Positions 1-6,531 of a stretch of 6,531 nt of DNA are shown here, in pieces. The notes under the pieces are model-generated. The model was not told the origin of the DNA. It made no database searches and saw only the letters and a program-made list of their open reading frames with translations. This stretch comes from Candidatus Sulfopaludibacter sp. SbA3 (GTDB taxonomy: Bacteria; Acidobacteriota; Terriglobia; 20CM-2-55-15), in NCBI GenBank assembly GCA_945861845.1, contig CAMAWS010000198.1:1-6531 (forward strand), written 5' to 3'. A program made the position numbers and the translations under genes. Within the stretch, counting starts at the first letter, position 1. Every line of letters starts with the position of its first letter.

Positions 1-1
1 C

Positions 2-130
2 CAGGCGGGCAGAACCGTCCGTCATGTCGTCGATGGCAAGTTGGCAAACCTGGGCGCGTACAACCGTGTCATCACCGGGATATGGACTGCGGGGGCGCAG
101 AAGGGCGAATTCAAGGTAACCCTGAACTAG
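2..130 (+). CDS. C-terminal end of an unidentified protein (5' truncated by window)
   Basis: An open frame runs from the window edge to a TAG stop at 128-130 and gives 42 residues ending in GEFKVTLN. Its composition looks like real protein: alternating hydrophobic and polar residues, Gly/Trp-rich (YNRVITGIWTAGAQKGEF), which suggests closing beta-strands of a beta-rich domain. The reading frame is uninterrupted and is followed by a short gap and another same-strand gene, as expected for a true gene end. The start and most of the protein lie outside the window, so no function is assigned. Nothing visible links it to metal resistance, and the dyad right after its stop could separate it from the efflux operon. 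Confidence 0.6.
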   Translation, partial: QAGRTVRHVVDGKLANLGAYNRVITGIWTAGAQKGEFKVTLN

Positions 131-149
131 GTTCCATCTAAACGGAACC
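130..149. promoter_or_regulatory. Short inverted repeat GGTTCC-N8-GGAACC in the gap before the operon
   Basis: Two perfect 6-base arms, GGTTCC (130-135) and GGAACC (144-149), flank an 8-base spacer. The left arm begins at the last base of the upstream TAG stop. No T-run follows, so it is a poor match to an intrinsic terminator. Position and symmetry would also suit a regulator's operator ahead of the metal operon. No convincing -35/-10 pair was found in 131-173: TATACG at 166-171 has no -35 at proper spacing and lies too close to the ATG at 174. The sequence does not decide its role, and a 6-bp arm can arise by chance. Confidence 0.3.
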
Positions 150-173
150 GAAGTTGCTCCAACCGTATACGCT

Positions 174-542
174 ATGTCTCACCGGCTAATAACAGTCTTC
201 CTGATCGCCATGTGGCTATTGACGCCGGATTTTCTGTGCCTGCTTCCCGGCGGCGAAATGCTCACAATGGACGAACACGAGTGCTGCCAGCTCATGGCCG
301 GTCAGTGTGACAGCGTGCCCATGCCCAATCTCCACAAGTGCTGCCAGAGTGTCACACGATCTGACGTTGTTTTCAGTGCCAGTGCGACAGACTACCCCCC
401 GCCGAGCGTCGCGCATGTTTTATTGCCCTTTGCCGGGCCTGACCCGTCGCCCGCAGTCGCCTTCCCGAACAATAGGCTTCCAGTAGACACAACTCTCCTA
501 TATCCACCTTTCCGCGAGGCCATTGACATCCTGAGGATCTGA
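174..542 (+). CDS. Small secreted Cys/His/Met-rich protein, putative periplasmic metal binder
   Basis: This 122-residue protein is unnamed. Residues 1-25 form a hydrophobic export signal (MSHRLITVFLIAMWLL...), so the product probably reaches the periplasm. Residues 29-57 are packed with soft-metal ligands: M29, M32, H35, C37, C38, M41, C45, M50, H54, C56 and C57. They include two H-x-C-C motifs 19 residues apart (HECC at 35-38, HKCC at 54-57). Residues 60-122 are Pro-rich, lack Cys, and end in ILRI. C22 is not in a good lipobox. The ATG at 174 is chosen because it gives the full signal with a basic residue near the start, but no clear Shine-Dalgarno precedes it; ATG 210 is an alternative. It lies directly upstream of the cusCBA-like genes, which supports a copper/silver role by context. 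The ligand pattern is seen directly; metal binding is inferred. Confidence 0.75.
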   Translation: MSHRLITVFLIAMWLLTPDFLCLLPGGEMLTMDEHECCQLMAGQCDSVPMPNLHKCCQSVTRSDVVFSASATDYPPPSVAHVLLPFAGPDPSPAVAFPNNRLPVDTTLLYPPFREAIDILRI

Positions 543-546
543 TCCG

Positions 547-585
547 CCCTCCAGATTTCTTGCCGCTTCTTGCAAGCTGGAAGGG
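547..585 (+). promoter_or_regulatory. Predicted mRNA hairpin overlapping the cusC ribosome-binding site
   Basis: The transcript can pair CCCT (547-550) with AGGG (582-585), CCAG (551-554) with CTGG (577-580), and CTTGC (559-563) with GCAAG (572-576). That gives 13 base pairs with an 8-base apical loop, a four-base ATTT bulge on the 5' side and a single A bulge at 581. The 3' arm takes in the first three bases of the GGGAGG Shine-Dalgarno (583-588). The 5' arm starts only four bases after the TGA stop at 540-542, so a ribosome finishing the upstream small gene would cover it. This fits translational coupling. It is not a terminator, since no T-run follows. The pairing is read from sequence; function is inferred and no folding energy was computed. 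Confidence 0.4.
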
Positions 586-588
586 AGG
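583..588 (+). promoter_or_regulatory. Ribosome-binding site that fixes the cusC start at 594
   Basis: GGGAGG sits five bases before ATG 594. It supports that ATG over the in-frame upstream TTG at 570, which has no such site and would add a charged eight-residue extension before the signal peptide. Confidence 0.85.
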
Positions 589-593
589 ACTCC

Positions 594-1850
594 ATGTATT
601 CGCTCGTTCTATTGGCCTTGCTCGCATCGTCTCAGGCCGCGATGACCCTGGAACAGATCCAGGCCGAAGCGCTGCTAAACAATCGTGAAATCCAGAGTCT
701 CGAACAACAAGTGCATGTTGCGGAAGCGCGAGTTGGTTCAGCCGCGGGCACTGATGATGCTGAATTCATGTACCGGGGATGGGGGGCGCCGCTCTTCGAA
801 CCGTGGAACGTCAACCAGACACAGCACATGTTCATGTTCAACCAGAAGATTCCATCTCGAAGCAAGCGTGCGCTTCGGTACCTGATCGCCGCCGACGATA
901 CTGAGGTTCAGTCGCTGGCAGTGGAGTCCATGAAGCGTGAAATTGCCGGAGGGGTTCGCAGCGCGTTTTACCGGCTGTTGAGAAGCTATGACCAACTGCG
1001 GTTGCATCATGAGCAGGTCGCCCTGGCCGCCCAGGCCATTGGAGCTGCGAGGGTAAAGTACACCGTTGGGAAAGTGCCGCAGCAGGACGTCCTCAAGGCG
1101 CAGATCGCCTATTCGCGCCTGGTTGAACATGAGCTGATGTTTGAACGCGAAGCGGAGATGGCGCGATCCGAATTGAACGCGTTGATGGGGCGTCCGCCGG
1201 ATCAGGCGCTCGAGGTTGCCGGCGACTACCCGGTTTTGCAGCCACTGCCTTCGCAGTATGAGTTGCAGCAGCTTGCAATCGAAAACAGGCCGGAACTTCA
1301 GGCGCTGTCGGTAATGAAGCGGCAGGGCGGCCGAAAGGTACAACTTGCCGAGAAGGCCTACAGCCCGGAATACTCGGTTTCCGCCGGCTATATGGTCATG
1401 CCGGGAGGATCAATGAACCGGAACGCCTGGATGGGAGAGCTGTCGATTTCTCTTCCGTGGCTGAATCGCGGCACTCACGACGCCGAGATTCGCCAGGCGC
1501 AGGCCGAGACAGCTTCCATCGACTCCGAGTACCGGAGGCAGCTCGCGGCGATTACGCGCCAGATTCGCGATGCTGTCATTGAAGTGGAGACGGCCAGGAA
1601 AACGGCGGAACTTTACCGCGATACACTGGGTCCGCAGGCGCTCAGCACATTAAGGGCAACAGTCGCCGCCTACCAGACCGACCAGACGGACTTTCTGAAC
1701 CTCCTCGACAGCCAGGGCATGGCAATCGACTTCCAGCACAAATTGTTTGAAGCGCTTGAAAAGTACGAAAGAAGTCTTGCTGACCTGGAGCGGGCAACCG
1801 GCCGCCCCATTTCGCCCGAACGAGCCATTGCGTCCAGGAGGCCATTATGA
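594..1850 (+). CDS. cusC: CusC/TolC-family outer-membrane efflux channel
   Basis: This is the outer-membrane exit duct of the tripartite pump, expected to trimerise and dock with the adaptor. From ATG 594 it is 418 residues, near the usual TolC-family length. Residues 1-16 are a signal peptide (MYSLVLLALLASSQAA) with a plausible cleavage site after Ala. There is no lipobox Cys, so unlike E. coli CusC it is probably not lipidated. Two outer-membrane efflux repeats follow, about 18-200 and 224-402, each a long helical hairpin with a beta-strand pair. Family-like stretches include YTVGKVPQQDVLKAQIAYSR (156-175), LNALMGRP (194-201), LPWLNRG (287-293) and a C-terminal segment with DFLNLLDSQ (366-374). 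The putative strand-loop regions carry clusters of Met: M59, M79, M81, then M267, M269, M274, M280. The stop codon overlaps the next start by four bases (ATGA), so the genes are translationally coupled. The Cus assignment rests mainly on the adjacent pump. Confidence 0.88.
   Translation: MYSLVLLALLASSQAAMTLEQIQAEALLNNREIQSLEQQVHVAEARVGSAAGTDDAEFMYRGWGAPLFEPWNVNQTQHMFMFNQKIPSRSKRALRYLIAADDTEVQSLAVESMKREIAGGVRSAFYRLLRSYDQLRLHHEQVALAAQAIGAARVKYTVGKVPQQDVLKAQIAYSRLVEHELMFEREAEMARSELNALMGRPPDQALEVAGDYPVLQPLPSQYELQQLAIENRPELQALSVMKRQGGRKVQLAEKAYSPEYSVSAGYMVMPGGSMNRNAWMGELSISLPWLNRGTHDAEIRQAQAETASIDSEYRRQLAAITRQIRDAVIEVETARKTAELYRDTLGPQALSTLRATVAAYQTDQTDFLNLLDSQGMAIDFQHKLFEALEKYERSLADLERATGRPISPERAIASRRPL
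1836..1841 (+). promoter_or_regulatory. Ribosome-binding site for the adaptor gene, inside the cusC 3' end
   Basis: AGGAGG lies five bases before ATG 1847 and eight before the second ATG at 1850. Both starts are usable and differ by one Met. The first gives the ATGA stop/start overlap and is preferred. Confidence 0.8.
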
Positions 1851-3358
1851 TGCGCCGCGAGATAAGGATGTTGGTGGCAGGAATAATGATTGGACTTGCA
1901 GCCGCTTCGGCCGCATTCCTTTTCTGGAACCGCGGACCTGCGGGTTCGGCAGCCGAAGCCGTCGCGCCACGGCCCATAGCGGACGAGCCCCGGCAAGCCA
2001 CTGAAGTCGAACAGGCAGAAGAACTGGCCGTACAACTTACCGCCGATGAACAACGGCAGATCGGGCTGCAGACCGCCGAAGTCCGGCCCCAGAGGATTAC
2101 AGAACAAATAACGGCGGCAGGCCGCGTGGAAGAACCGGAAACGGCAATCCGCACCATCAGCGCGCGCGTCGGCGGTCGTATCGATCGGCTGTTCGTGAAT
2201 TTCACGGGACAGCCGGTACAAATCGGCCAGCCGGTCGCGGAAATATACAGTCCGGAAATTTTCACGGCGGCGGAAGAGTACAAGTTGGCGCTCGAAAACC
2301 GCCAGCACCTGGCAGTGAGCCAGCAGGCAGCGGCAATCACACAGGCCGATGCACTTGTGGAGGCGAGCCGCCGCCGTCTGGAACTCTGGGGCCTGAATCC
2401 TGGCCAGATCGACGAGCTTGTGACGGCGCCCGAGACGCCAATCCACATCACGATCGCCTCGTCGGCTACAGGAATCATTCGCACGCGCAATATCACCGAA
2501 GGCCAGTACGTGGATGCCGGCGCTGCGCTTTTCGACGTCATCGACCTCGCTGCAGTGTGGGTTGAAGCCGACGTTTTCCAGTCCGATATCGGACGCATTC
2601 GGCCAGGATTGAGGGCTCAGGTAATGACCGACGCCTTGCCGGGGACGACGTTGCGGGGGATCGTCAGCTTCATCAAGCCTCAATCGAACCCGGAAAGCCG
2701 CACGACTCCCGTTCGGATTCAGATCGACAATGCGGCGATGAAACTGCGGCCCGGCATGTTCGTAACAACGGTGTTCGACATCCCGCTTGGCGCAAACGTA
2801 TTAACAGTTCCGCGAAGCGCCGTTACGGATACCGGAACGGGGAAGATCGTCTACCTCGCACTGCCGGACGGCGTCTTCGAGCGCCGCTCAGTAGAGACCG
2901 GCACGCCAGGCAAGGACTATTATCCGGTCGTCAGCGGCCTGTCCGAAGGCGATCGCGTGGTTACCAATGGAGCATTCCTCATTGATTCGCAGACACGTTT
3001 GACGGGCGGTATGACTGGCCTTTTTGGTGGTTCCACTTCCTTCGACTCGCATCGAATCACCTTCCGGATCGATCCGGATCCACCAATGGGCGCCAGGGAG
3101 AACACCGTTCACATCGGTCTCCTGGACCCGGCGGGAAATGCCGTCAGTGACGCCCAGGTCCGGATGACTGTCGTCATGCCGGCGATGCCTGCGATGGGAA
3201 TGCCGGAAATGCGCGGCAGCGCCGACCTCCCCTGGAGCGGGTCCGAATATGCCGGTCCCATAACAATCGCCACAGCGGGCTCATGGAATGTCGTCGTGGA
3301 AGCACGGCGTGGAACTCAGCTATTGGCCACGTACCGTACGCGCTTTGACGCGAGGTGA
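1847..3358 (+). CDS. cusB: CusB-type periplasmic adaptor (membrane fusion protein) with fused C-terminal YtkA-like domain
   Basis: The protein bridges the RND pump and outer-membrane channel. It has 503 residues, longer than E. coli CusB (about 407), and the excess matches an extra C-terminal domain. An N-terminal membrane anchor or uncleaved signal spans about 7-28. The first lipoyl half-motif is near 104-135 (ISARVGGRIDRLFVNFTGQP, then YSPEI), and a helical hairpin runs about 136-195. The second lipoyl half is near 201-232 (SSATGIIRTRNITEGQYVDAG). Beta-barrel and membrane-proximal domains follow to about 395 (RPGMFV at 301-306, VPRSAV at 321-326, GLSEGDRVVTNG at 364-375). Residues about 400-500 form the YtkA-like domain with six Met (440, 444, 447, 450, 452, 455). 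There is no Cys anywhere and no Met between residues 14 and 260, so the N-terminal Met site known in E. coli CusB is absent. The pump gene follows after three bases. Confidence 0.9.
   Translation: MMRREIRMLVAGIMIGLAAASAAFLFWNRGPAGSAAEAVAPRPIADEPRQATEVEQAEELAVQLTADEQRQIGLQTAEVRPQRITEQITAAGRVEEPETAIRTISARVGGRIDRLFVNFTGQPVQIGQPVAEIYSPEIFTAAEEYKLALENRQHLAVSQQAAAITQADALVEASRRRLELWGLNPGQIDELVTAPETPIHITIASSATGIIRTRNITEGQYVDAGAALFDVIDLAAVWVEADVFQSDIGRIRPGLRAQVMTDALPGTTLRGIVSFIKPQSNPESRTTPVRIQIDNAAMKLRPGMFVTTVFDIPLGANVLTVPRSAVTDTGTGKIVYLALPDGVFERRSVETGTPGKDYYPVVSGLSEGDRVVTNGAFLIDSQTRLTGGMTGLFGGSTSFDSHRITFRIDPDPPMGARENTVHIGLLDPAGNAVSDAQVRMTVVMPAMPAMGMPEMRGSADLPWSGSEYAGPITIATAGSWNVVVEARRGTQLLATYRTRFDAR
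3044..3346 (+). other. YtkA/FixH-like domain with six-Met cluster, C-terminal part of the adaptor
   Basis: These codons cover about residues 400-500 of the adaptor. The pattern is that of a small immunoglobulin-like beta-sandwich: DPPMGARENTVHIGLLDPAG, then VSDAQVRMTVVMPAMPAMGM, then YAGPITIATAGSWNVVVEAR. This matches the YtkA-like consensus as I remember it: a G-N start, a D..G..v..A.v strand, an MP-MGM core and a closing G-W. The cluster M-x3-M-x2-M-x2-M-x-M-x2-M (440-455, codons 3164-3211) is a plausible Cu(I)/Ag(I) thioether site. It could deliver metal to the pump as CusF or the CusB N-terminus does in E. coli; this role is inferred. Confidence 0.72.
3352..3357 (+). promoter_or_regulatory. 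Ribosome-binding site for the pump gene, overlapping the adaptor stop
   Basis: GAGGTG ends four bases before ATG 3362 and shares its last two bases with the adaptor's TGA stop (3356-3358). A ribosome ending the adaptor therefore sits on the pump's initiation site, which favours coupled, balanced synthesis. Confidence 0.8.
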
Positions 3359-3361
3359 CAC

Positions 3362-6300
3362 ATGATTAATCGCCTTATTGAAATCGCGCTCCGAAATCGA
3401 TTTCTCGTGCTTGTAGCCTATGCGCTGCTTGCCGCGTGGGGCTATTGGGCATTGCTCGCCACGCCAATTGATGCCATTCCTGACCTCAGCGAAAACCAGG
3501 TCATCGTCTTCACCGACTGGCCCGGTCGAAGCCCACAGGAAATTGAGGACCAGATCACGTATCCGCTCACCGTGAACCTGCAGGGATTGCCTGGCGTCCG
3601 GACCGTCCGGTCGTCATCCGCCTTTGGCTTTTCGATGGTGAACATCATTTTCCAGGATGCCGTTGACGTCTATTTCGCGCGAACGCGCGTTCTCGAAAGG
3701 CTGAATCTTGCCTCCAGCTTTCTTCCAATGGGCGTTGTCCCCACCCTTGGGCCTGACGCGACAGGCGTCGGGCAGGTCTTCTGGTACACCGTCGAGGGGC
3801 CCTTCGATCCCGGGACGTTGAGATCCCTTCAGGACTGGTTCATACGCTACCAGTTGAATTCGGTTCCCGGTGTCGCGGAAATCGGCAGCATCGGTGGGTT
3901 TGTCCGTCAGTACCAGATTGATGTCGATCCCGCAAAGCTTCGTGCCTACAGGATTCCGATCCGGACGGTCTTTGAAGCCGTCGAGCGCAGCAACAGCAAT
4001 GTTGGCGCAAAGGTCATCGAATCGAACGACAGGGAATTCGTCGTGCGCGGCATCGGCCTGATCGAATCGGTTGAGGATATCGAAAACGTTGTGTTGGAAA
4101 ACGTCAACGGAACCCCCATCTTCGTGCGGAACGTCGCTACCGTCCAGCTCGGCCCGGAATTTCGACGCGGAGTCCTCAACAAGGAAGGCAAGGACGCTGT
4201 CGGCGGCGTCGTCGTGATCCGGTACGGGGCAAACGCCCGGCAGGTGATCCAGGACGTGAAGGCGAAAATCGTGTCCCTGGAAGCCGGGCTGCCGAATGGT
4301 GTGAAGATCGTTCCGTTCTACGATCGCAGCCAGCTCATCGATCACGCTGTGGATACGTTGAGAGACTCCCTGCTTGAGGAAGTCCTGCTGGTCACGTTGG
4401 CGCACGTCGTGTTCCTGTGGCACTTCCGCAGCATTCTCATCGTGACATTCCCGTTGCCCCTGGCAGTGCTCGGGGCGTTCCTGTTGATGCGCTACTTCGG
4501 AATTTCCTCAAACATCATGTCGCTTGGCGGTATCGCGATCGCTATCGGGGTCCTGGTGGACGCTGGCATCGTCATGACTGAGAACGTGCTCCGGCATGCC
4601 GAGCAGTACTCGGACAAGCATGGGGACTACCGCAGCCATATCCAGGAGATCACGTTGCAGGCGGCCCAACTGGTCGGACGGCCCATCGTCTTTTCCATGA
4701 CGATCATCATCCTTGCGTTCATCCCTGTATTCGCTCTCACCGGAATGGAAGGCAAGCTCTTCCATCCGTTGGCCTTCACAAAGACATTCGCGATGGTGGG
4801 TTCCACGCTGATCGCGGTCACTCTTGTGCCGGTACTCTGCACATTCCTCATTCGCGGCCGTCTGCATCGCGAGCAGGACAATCCGATCATGCGGGGCCTG
4901 TGTGCCTTGTATCGGCCGGCGCTGGGTTTCGCATTGCGGCATCGCGCCGTAACGCTGCTGGTTGCCGGCGGGTTGTTTGTTTCCGCTGTCTACCTGGGCA
5001 CAACCATCGGTTCCGAGTTCATGCCGCCCCTTGACGAGGAAACCGCGATGTGGATGCCGATCACCGATCCGAGCATTTCGCTCACGAAAGCGACCGAGCT
5101 TCTAGCGGAGCAGGACCGGATCATTCGCGAGGACCCGGCGGTGGAAATGGTTGTCGGAAAGATCGGAAGGGCGGAGACGTCCACGGATCCGGCGCCGATC
5201 AACATGACCGAGACCATTATTGTGTTCAAGCCGAAGCAGGAGTGGCCGGAAGGGACCACGAAGGACGAGATCCTGCGCCGCCTGGATGAGAAGCTTCGTA
5301 TGCCCGGAGTCACCAATATATGGACGCAGCCGATCCGGAACCGCATCGATATGCTTTCAACCGGCATTCGCACCCAGGTTGGCGTAAAGGTGTTCGGGAA
5401 GGATTTGAGAGTGATAGAACAAAAGTCCGCCGAGATCGAGCGGGCCTTGCAGGAAGTCCCGGGAGCGGCCGACCTCTATGCAGAACGAATCACGGGCGCT
5501 CCATACCTGGAAATCAAAATCGATCGCGTGGCCGCCGCGCGCGTGGGGGCCACGGTTGGAGACATTCAGGATGTTATCGAAACCGCGATTGGCGGCAAGA
5601 ACGTGACATTCATTATTGACGGGCGCGAGCGATACCCGGTGCGGGTGCGCTATGCGCGGGACTTCCGTGAAGATATCGAATCGTTGCGCAGCGTGCTTGT
5701 TTCAGGACAAGGCGGAACCCAGGTTCCACTTGGCGACGTAGCCCGCATGCGCGTCGTAACGGGCCCGTCAATGATCTCCAGCGAAAATGCCCTTCTCAGG
5801 GGCACCGTCCTCATGAATGTTCGCGGCCGCGACGTGGGAGGCTTCGTTGATGACGCCAAGCGCGTCGTTGAACAGCAGGTCGAAATGCCTGCGGGTTACT
5901 ACATCGAGTGGAGCGGTCAGTACGAGAACCAGGTAAGGGCGAAAGAACGCCTGCAGATCGTCATCCCTCTCGTGCTGTTGATCATCTTTGTGCTCCTGTA
6001 CGTGACTTACGGTTCGGCAAAGGAAGCCTTGCACGTTCTGCTCGCAGTGCCATTTGCGCTCAGCGGCGGCGTGTTCCTTCTCAAGTTTCTCGGTTACAAC
6101 TTTTCCGTCGCCGTCTGGGTTGGTTTCATCGCGTTGTTCGGCACGGCAGTGCAGACTGGCATTATCATGGTGATCTATCTCGAGGAAGCAGTGCGCCGCA
6201 AGATCGCCGAGACCGGCCCTCTCACGAAAAGCACGTTGCGCGAGGCGGTCATCGAGGGAGCTTTACTGCGGCTGCGGCCGAAGGTCATGACGGTGGCAAC

Positions 6301-6472
6301 AGTCGTGGCCGGCTTGCTTCCCATCATGTGGTCCGTGAGAACGGGTGCGGAAATCATGAAGCCCCTGGCCACTCCTGTGCTTGGCGGGATGGTCAGCTCC
6401 CTGCTTCACGTGCTGATTGTTACGCCGGTGATCTTTACCTGGATCCGAGAGCGCGAACTGAAACGCGATTAA
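3362..6472 (+). CDS. cusA: CusA-type heavy-metal RND efflux pump (Cu(I)/Ag(I))
   Basis: This is the inner-membrane proton/metal antiporter of the complex, 1036 residues (E. coli CusA 1047), apparently full length. It has one N-terminal helix (about 13-33), a first periplasmic region (34-335), helices clustered at 338-548, a second periplasmic region (549-860) and a last helix cluster at 864-1026. The proton-relay residues D400 and E407 ([11 protein letters not shown]) and K974 ([10 protein letters not shown]) match E. coli D405, E412 and K984. The three periplasmic metal-binding Met are kept: M565 (WMP), M615 (APINMTET) and M664 ([10 protein letters not shown]), matching 573, 623 and 672 with one constant offset. 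This argues for copper/silver over the Czc (Zn/Co/Cd) group. Of the E. coli Met pairs lining the path, M386/M999 are kept, but others are changed (L398, C493, F267, N747). Alignment is from memory of the E. coli sequence. The stop is followed at once by an A-run and the terminal repeat. Confidence 0.93.
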   Translation: MINRLIEIALRNRFLVLVAYALLAAWGYWALLATPIDAIPDLSENQVIVFTDWPGRSPQEIEDQITYPLTVNLQGLPGVRTVRSSSAFGFSMVNIIFQDAVDVYFARTRVLERLNLASSFLPMGVVPTLGPDATGVGQVFWYTVEGPFDPGTLRSLQDWFIRYQLNSVPGVAEIGSIGGFVRQYQIDVDPAKLRAYRIPIRTVFEAVERSNSNVGAKVIESNDREFVVRGIGLIESVEDIENVVLENVNGTPIFVRNVATVQLGPEFRRGVLNKEGKDAVGGVVVIRYGANARQVIQDVKAKIVSLEAGLPNGVKIVPFYDRSQLIDHAVDTLRDSLLEEVLLVTLAHVVFLWHFRSILIVTFPLPLAVLGAFLLMRYFGISSNIMSLGGIAIAIGVLVDAGIVMTENVLRHAEQYSDKHGDYRSHIQEITLQAAQLVGRPIVFSMTIIILAFIPVFALTGMEGKLFHPLAFTKTFAMVGSTLIAVTLVPVLCTFLIRGRLHREQDNPIMRGLCALYRPALGFALRHRAVTLLVAGGLFVSAVYLGTTIGSEFMPPLDEETAMWMPITDPSISLTKATELLAEQDRIIREDPAVEMVVGKIGRAETSTDPAPINMTETIIVFKPKQEWPEGTTKDEILRRLDEKLRMPGVTNIWTQPIRNRIDMLSTGIRTQVGVKVFGKDLRVIEQKSAEIERALQEVPGAADLYAERITGAPYLEIKIDRVAAARVGATVGDIQDVIETAIGGKNVTFIIDGRERYPVRVRYARDFREDIESLRSVLVSGQGGTQVPLGDVARMRVVTGPSMISSENALLRGTVLMNVRGRDVGGFVDDAKRVVEQQVEMPAGYYIEWSGQYENQVRAKERLQIVIPLVLLIIFVLLYVTYGSAKEALHVLLAVPFALSGGVFLLKFLGYNFSVAVWVGFIALFGTAVQTGIIMVIYLEEAVRRKIAETGPLTKSTLREAVIEGALLRLRPKVMTVATVVAGLLPIMWSVRTGAEIMKPLATPVLGGMVSSLLHVLIVTPVIFTWIRERELKRD

Positions 6473-6485
6473 AAAGGGGTCCGGC

Positions 6486-6531
6486 CGGTCATTTCCTAAT
6501 TTCTTGTAGTTCATAAAATAGGAAATGACCG
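6486..6531. repeat. Inverted repeat (13-bp perfect arms) at the operon's 3' end, cut by the window edge
   Basis: CGGTCATTTCCTA (6486-6498) is the exact reverse complement of TAGGAAATGACCG (6519-6531), with a 20-base AT-rich spacer. Just upstream, AAAAAGGGGTCCGGC (6471-6485) starts within the pump's stop codon, and the right arm ends on the last base of the window, so the palindrome may be longer. The layout resembles REP-like palindromes or the ends of elements tied to REP-associated transposases that I recall from acidobacterial genomes. It could also serve as a transcription end or mRNA-stabilising hairpin. No transposase is visible. The arms are certain; the element class is a guess. Confidence 0.7.

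Noticed and set aside
154..171. TTGCTC and TATACG as a sigma-70 promoter for the small Cys-rich gene
   Set aside because: The spacing is only 6 bases and the implied transcription start falls at or after ATG 174.
570..593. Longer start for the channel gene at TTG 570
   Set aside because: It has no ribosome-binding site and adds charged residues before the signal peptide; ATG 594 has GGGAGG five bases upstream.
1642..2683. Two long minus-strand open frames (318 and 337 residues) opposite the channel and adaptor genes
   Set aside because: They lie fully antisense to well-supported genes, overlap each other in different frames, have low-complexity Ser/Arg/Ala-rich or Cys/Arg-rich translations, and show no recognisable domain.
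3614..4423. Minus-strand open frame of 269 residues opposite the pump gene
   Set aside because: It is antisense to strongly conserved CusA codons and its translation has no family features; it is explained by codon bias of the opposite strand.
3362..6472. Assignment of the pump to the CzcA (Zn/Co/Cd) group
   Set aside because: The helix-4 motif [11 protein letters not shown] and the three Met matching E. coli M573/M623/M672 fit the Cu/Ag group better.
5908..6516. Plus-strand 202-residue open frame overlapping the pump's 3' end
   Set aside because: It is out of frame with CusA helices 8-12, its translation is Arg/Ser/His-rich, and it has no ribosome-binding site; it is a shadow frame.

Overview
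The window is one heavy-metal efflux operon on the + strand, with the tail of an unrelated gene before it and an inverted repeat after it. It most likely exports monovalent copper or silver (Cus type). The DNA is fairly GC-rich, Shine-Dalgarno sites are clear, and the three pump genes are packed tightly. My impression is a Gram-negative soil or environmental bacterium, tentatively Acidobacteriota (Bryobacter/Solibacter-like). That rests on remembered family resemblance: a Cys-rich secreted leader gene, a CusB with a fused YtkA-like tail, and an AAAAAGGGGTC-type repeat. No taxonomic marker is present.

Layout: (1) 2-130, the last 42 codons of an unidentified upstream gene. (2) 131-173, a 43-base gap with a short dyad starting at that gene's stop codon. 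(3) 174-542, a small secreted protein with two H-x-C-C motifs and several Met, a candidate metal-binding protein. (4) 543-593, a gap that can fold into a hairpin covering the next ribosome-binding site. (5) 594-1850, a TolC/CusC-like outer-membrane channel. (6) 1847-3358, a CusB-like periplasmic adaptor fused to a YtkA-like domain with a six-Met cluster. (7) 3362-6472, a CusA-like RND pump. (8) 6473-6531, a perfect 13-bp inverted repeat reaching the window edge.

Function: CusA, CusB and CusC homologues would form a tripartite complex moving Cu(I)/Ag(I) from the periplasm (and perhaps the cytoplasm) out of the cell, driven by protons. CusA keeps the three periplasmic metal-binding Met and the D/E/K proton relay of the E. 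coli enzyme. The transmembrane Met ladder is only partly conserved, and one Met is replaced by Cys. CusB lacks N-terminal Met but has a Met-rich C-terminal domain. No separate CusF and no CusRS/CueR-type regulator gene is seen here. The small Cys/His/Met protein and the YtkA tail could supply the metal-handling role, which is inference.

The core system is a known type. The less ordinary points are the relocated metal-binding region in the adaptor, the altered Met ladder, the His/Cys/Met leader gene with a possible translation-coupling hairpin, and the terminal repeat. I do not see evidence for a wholly new system.
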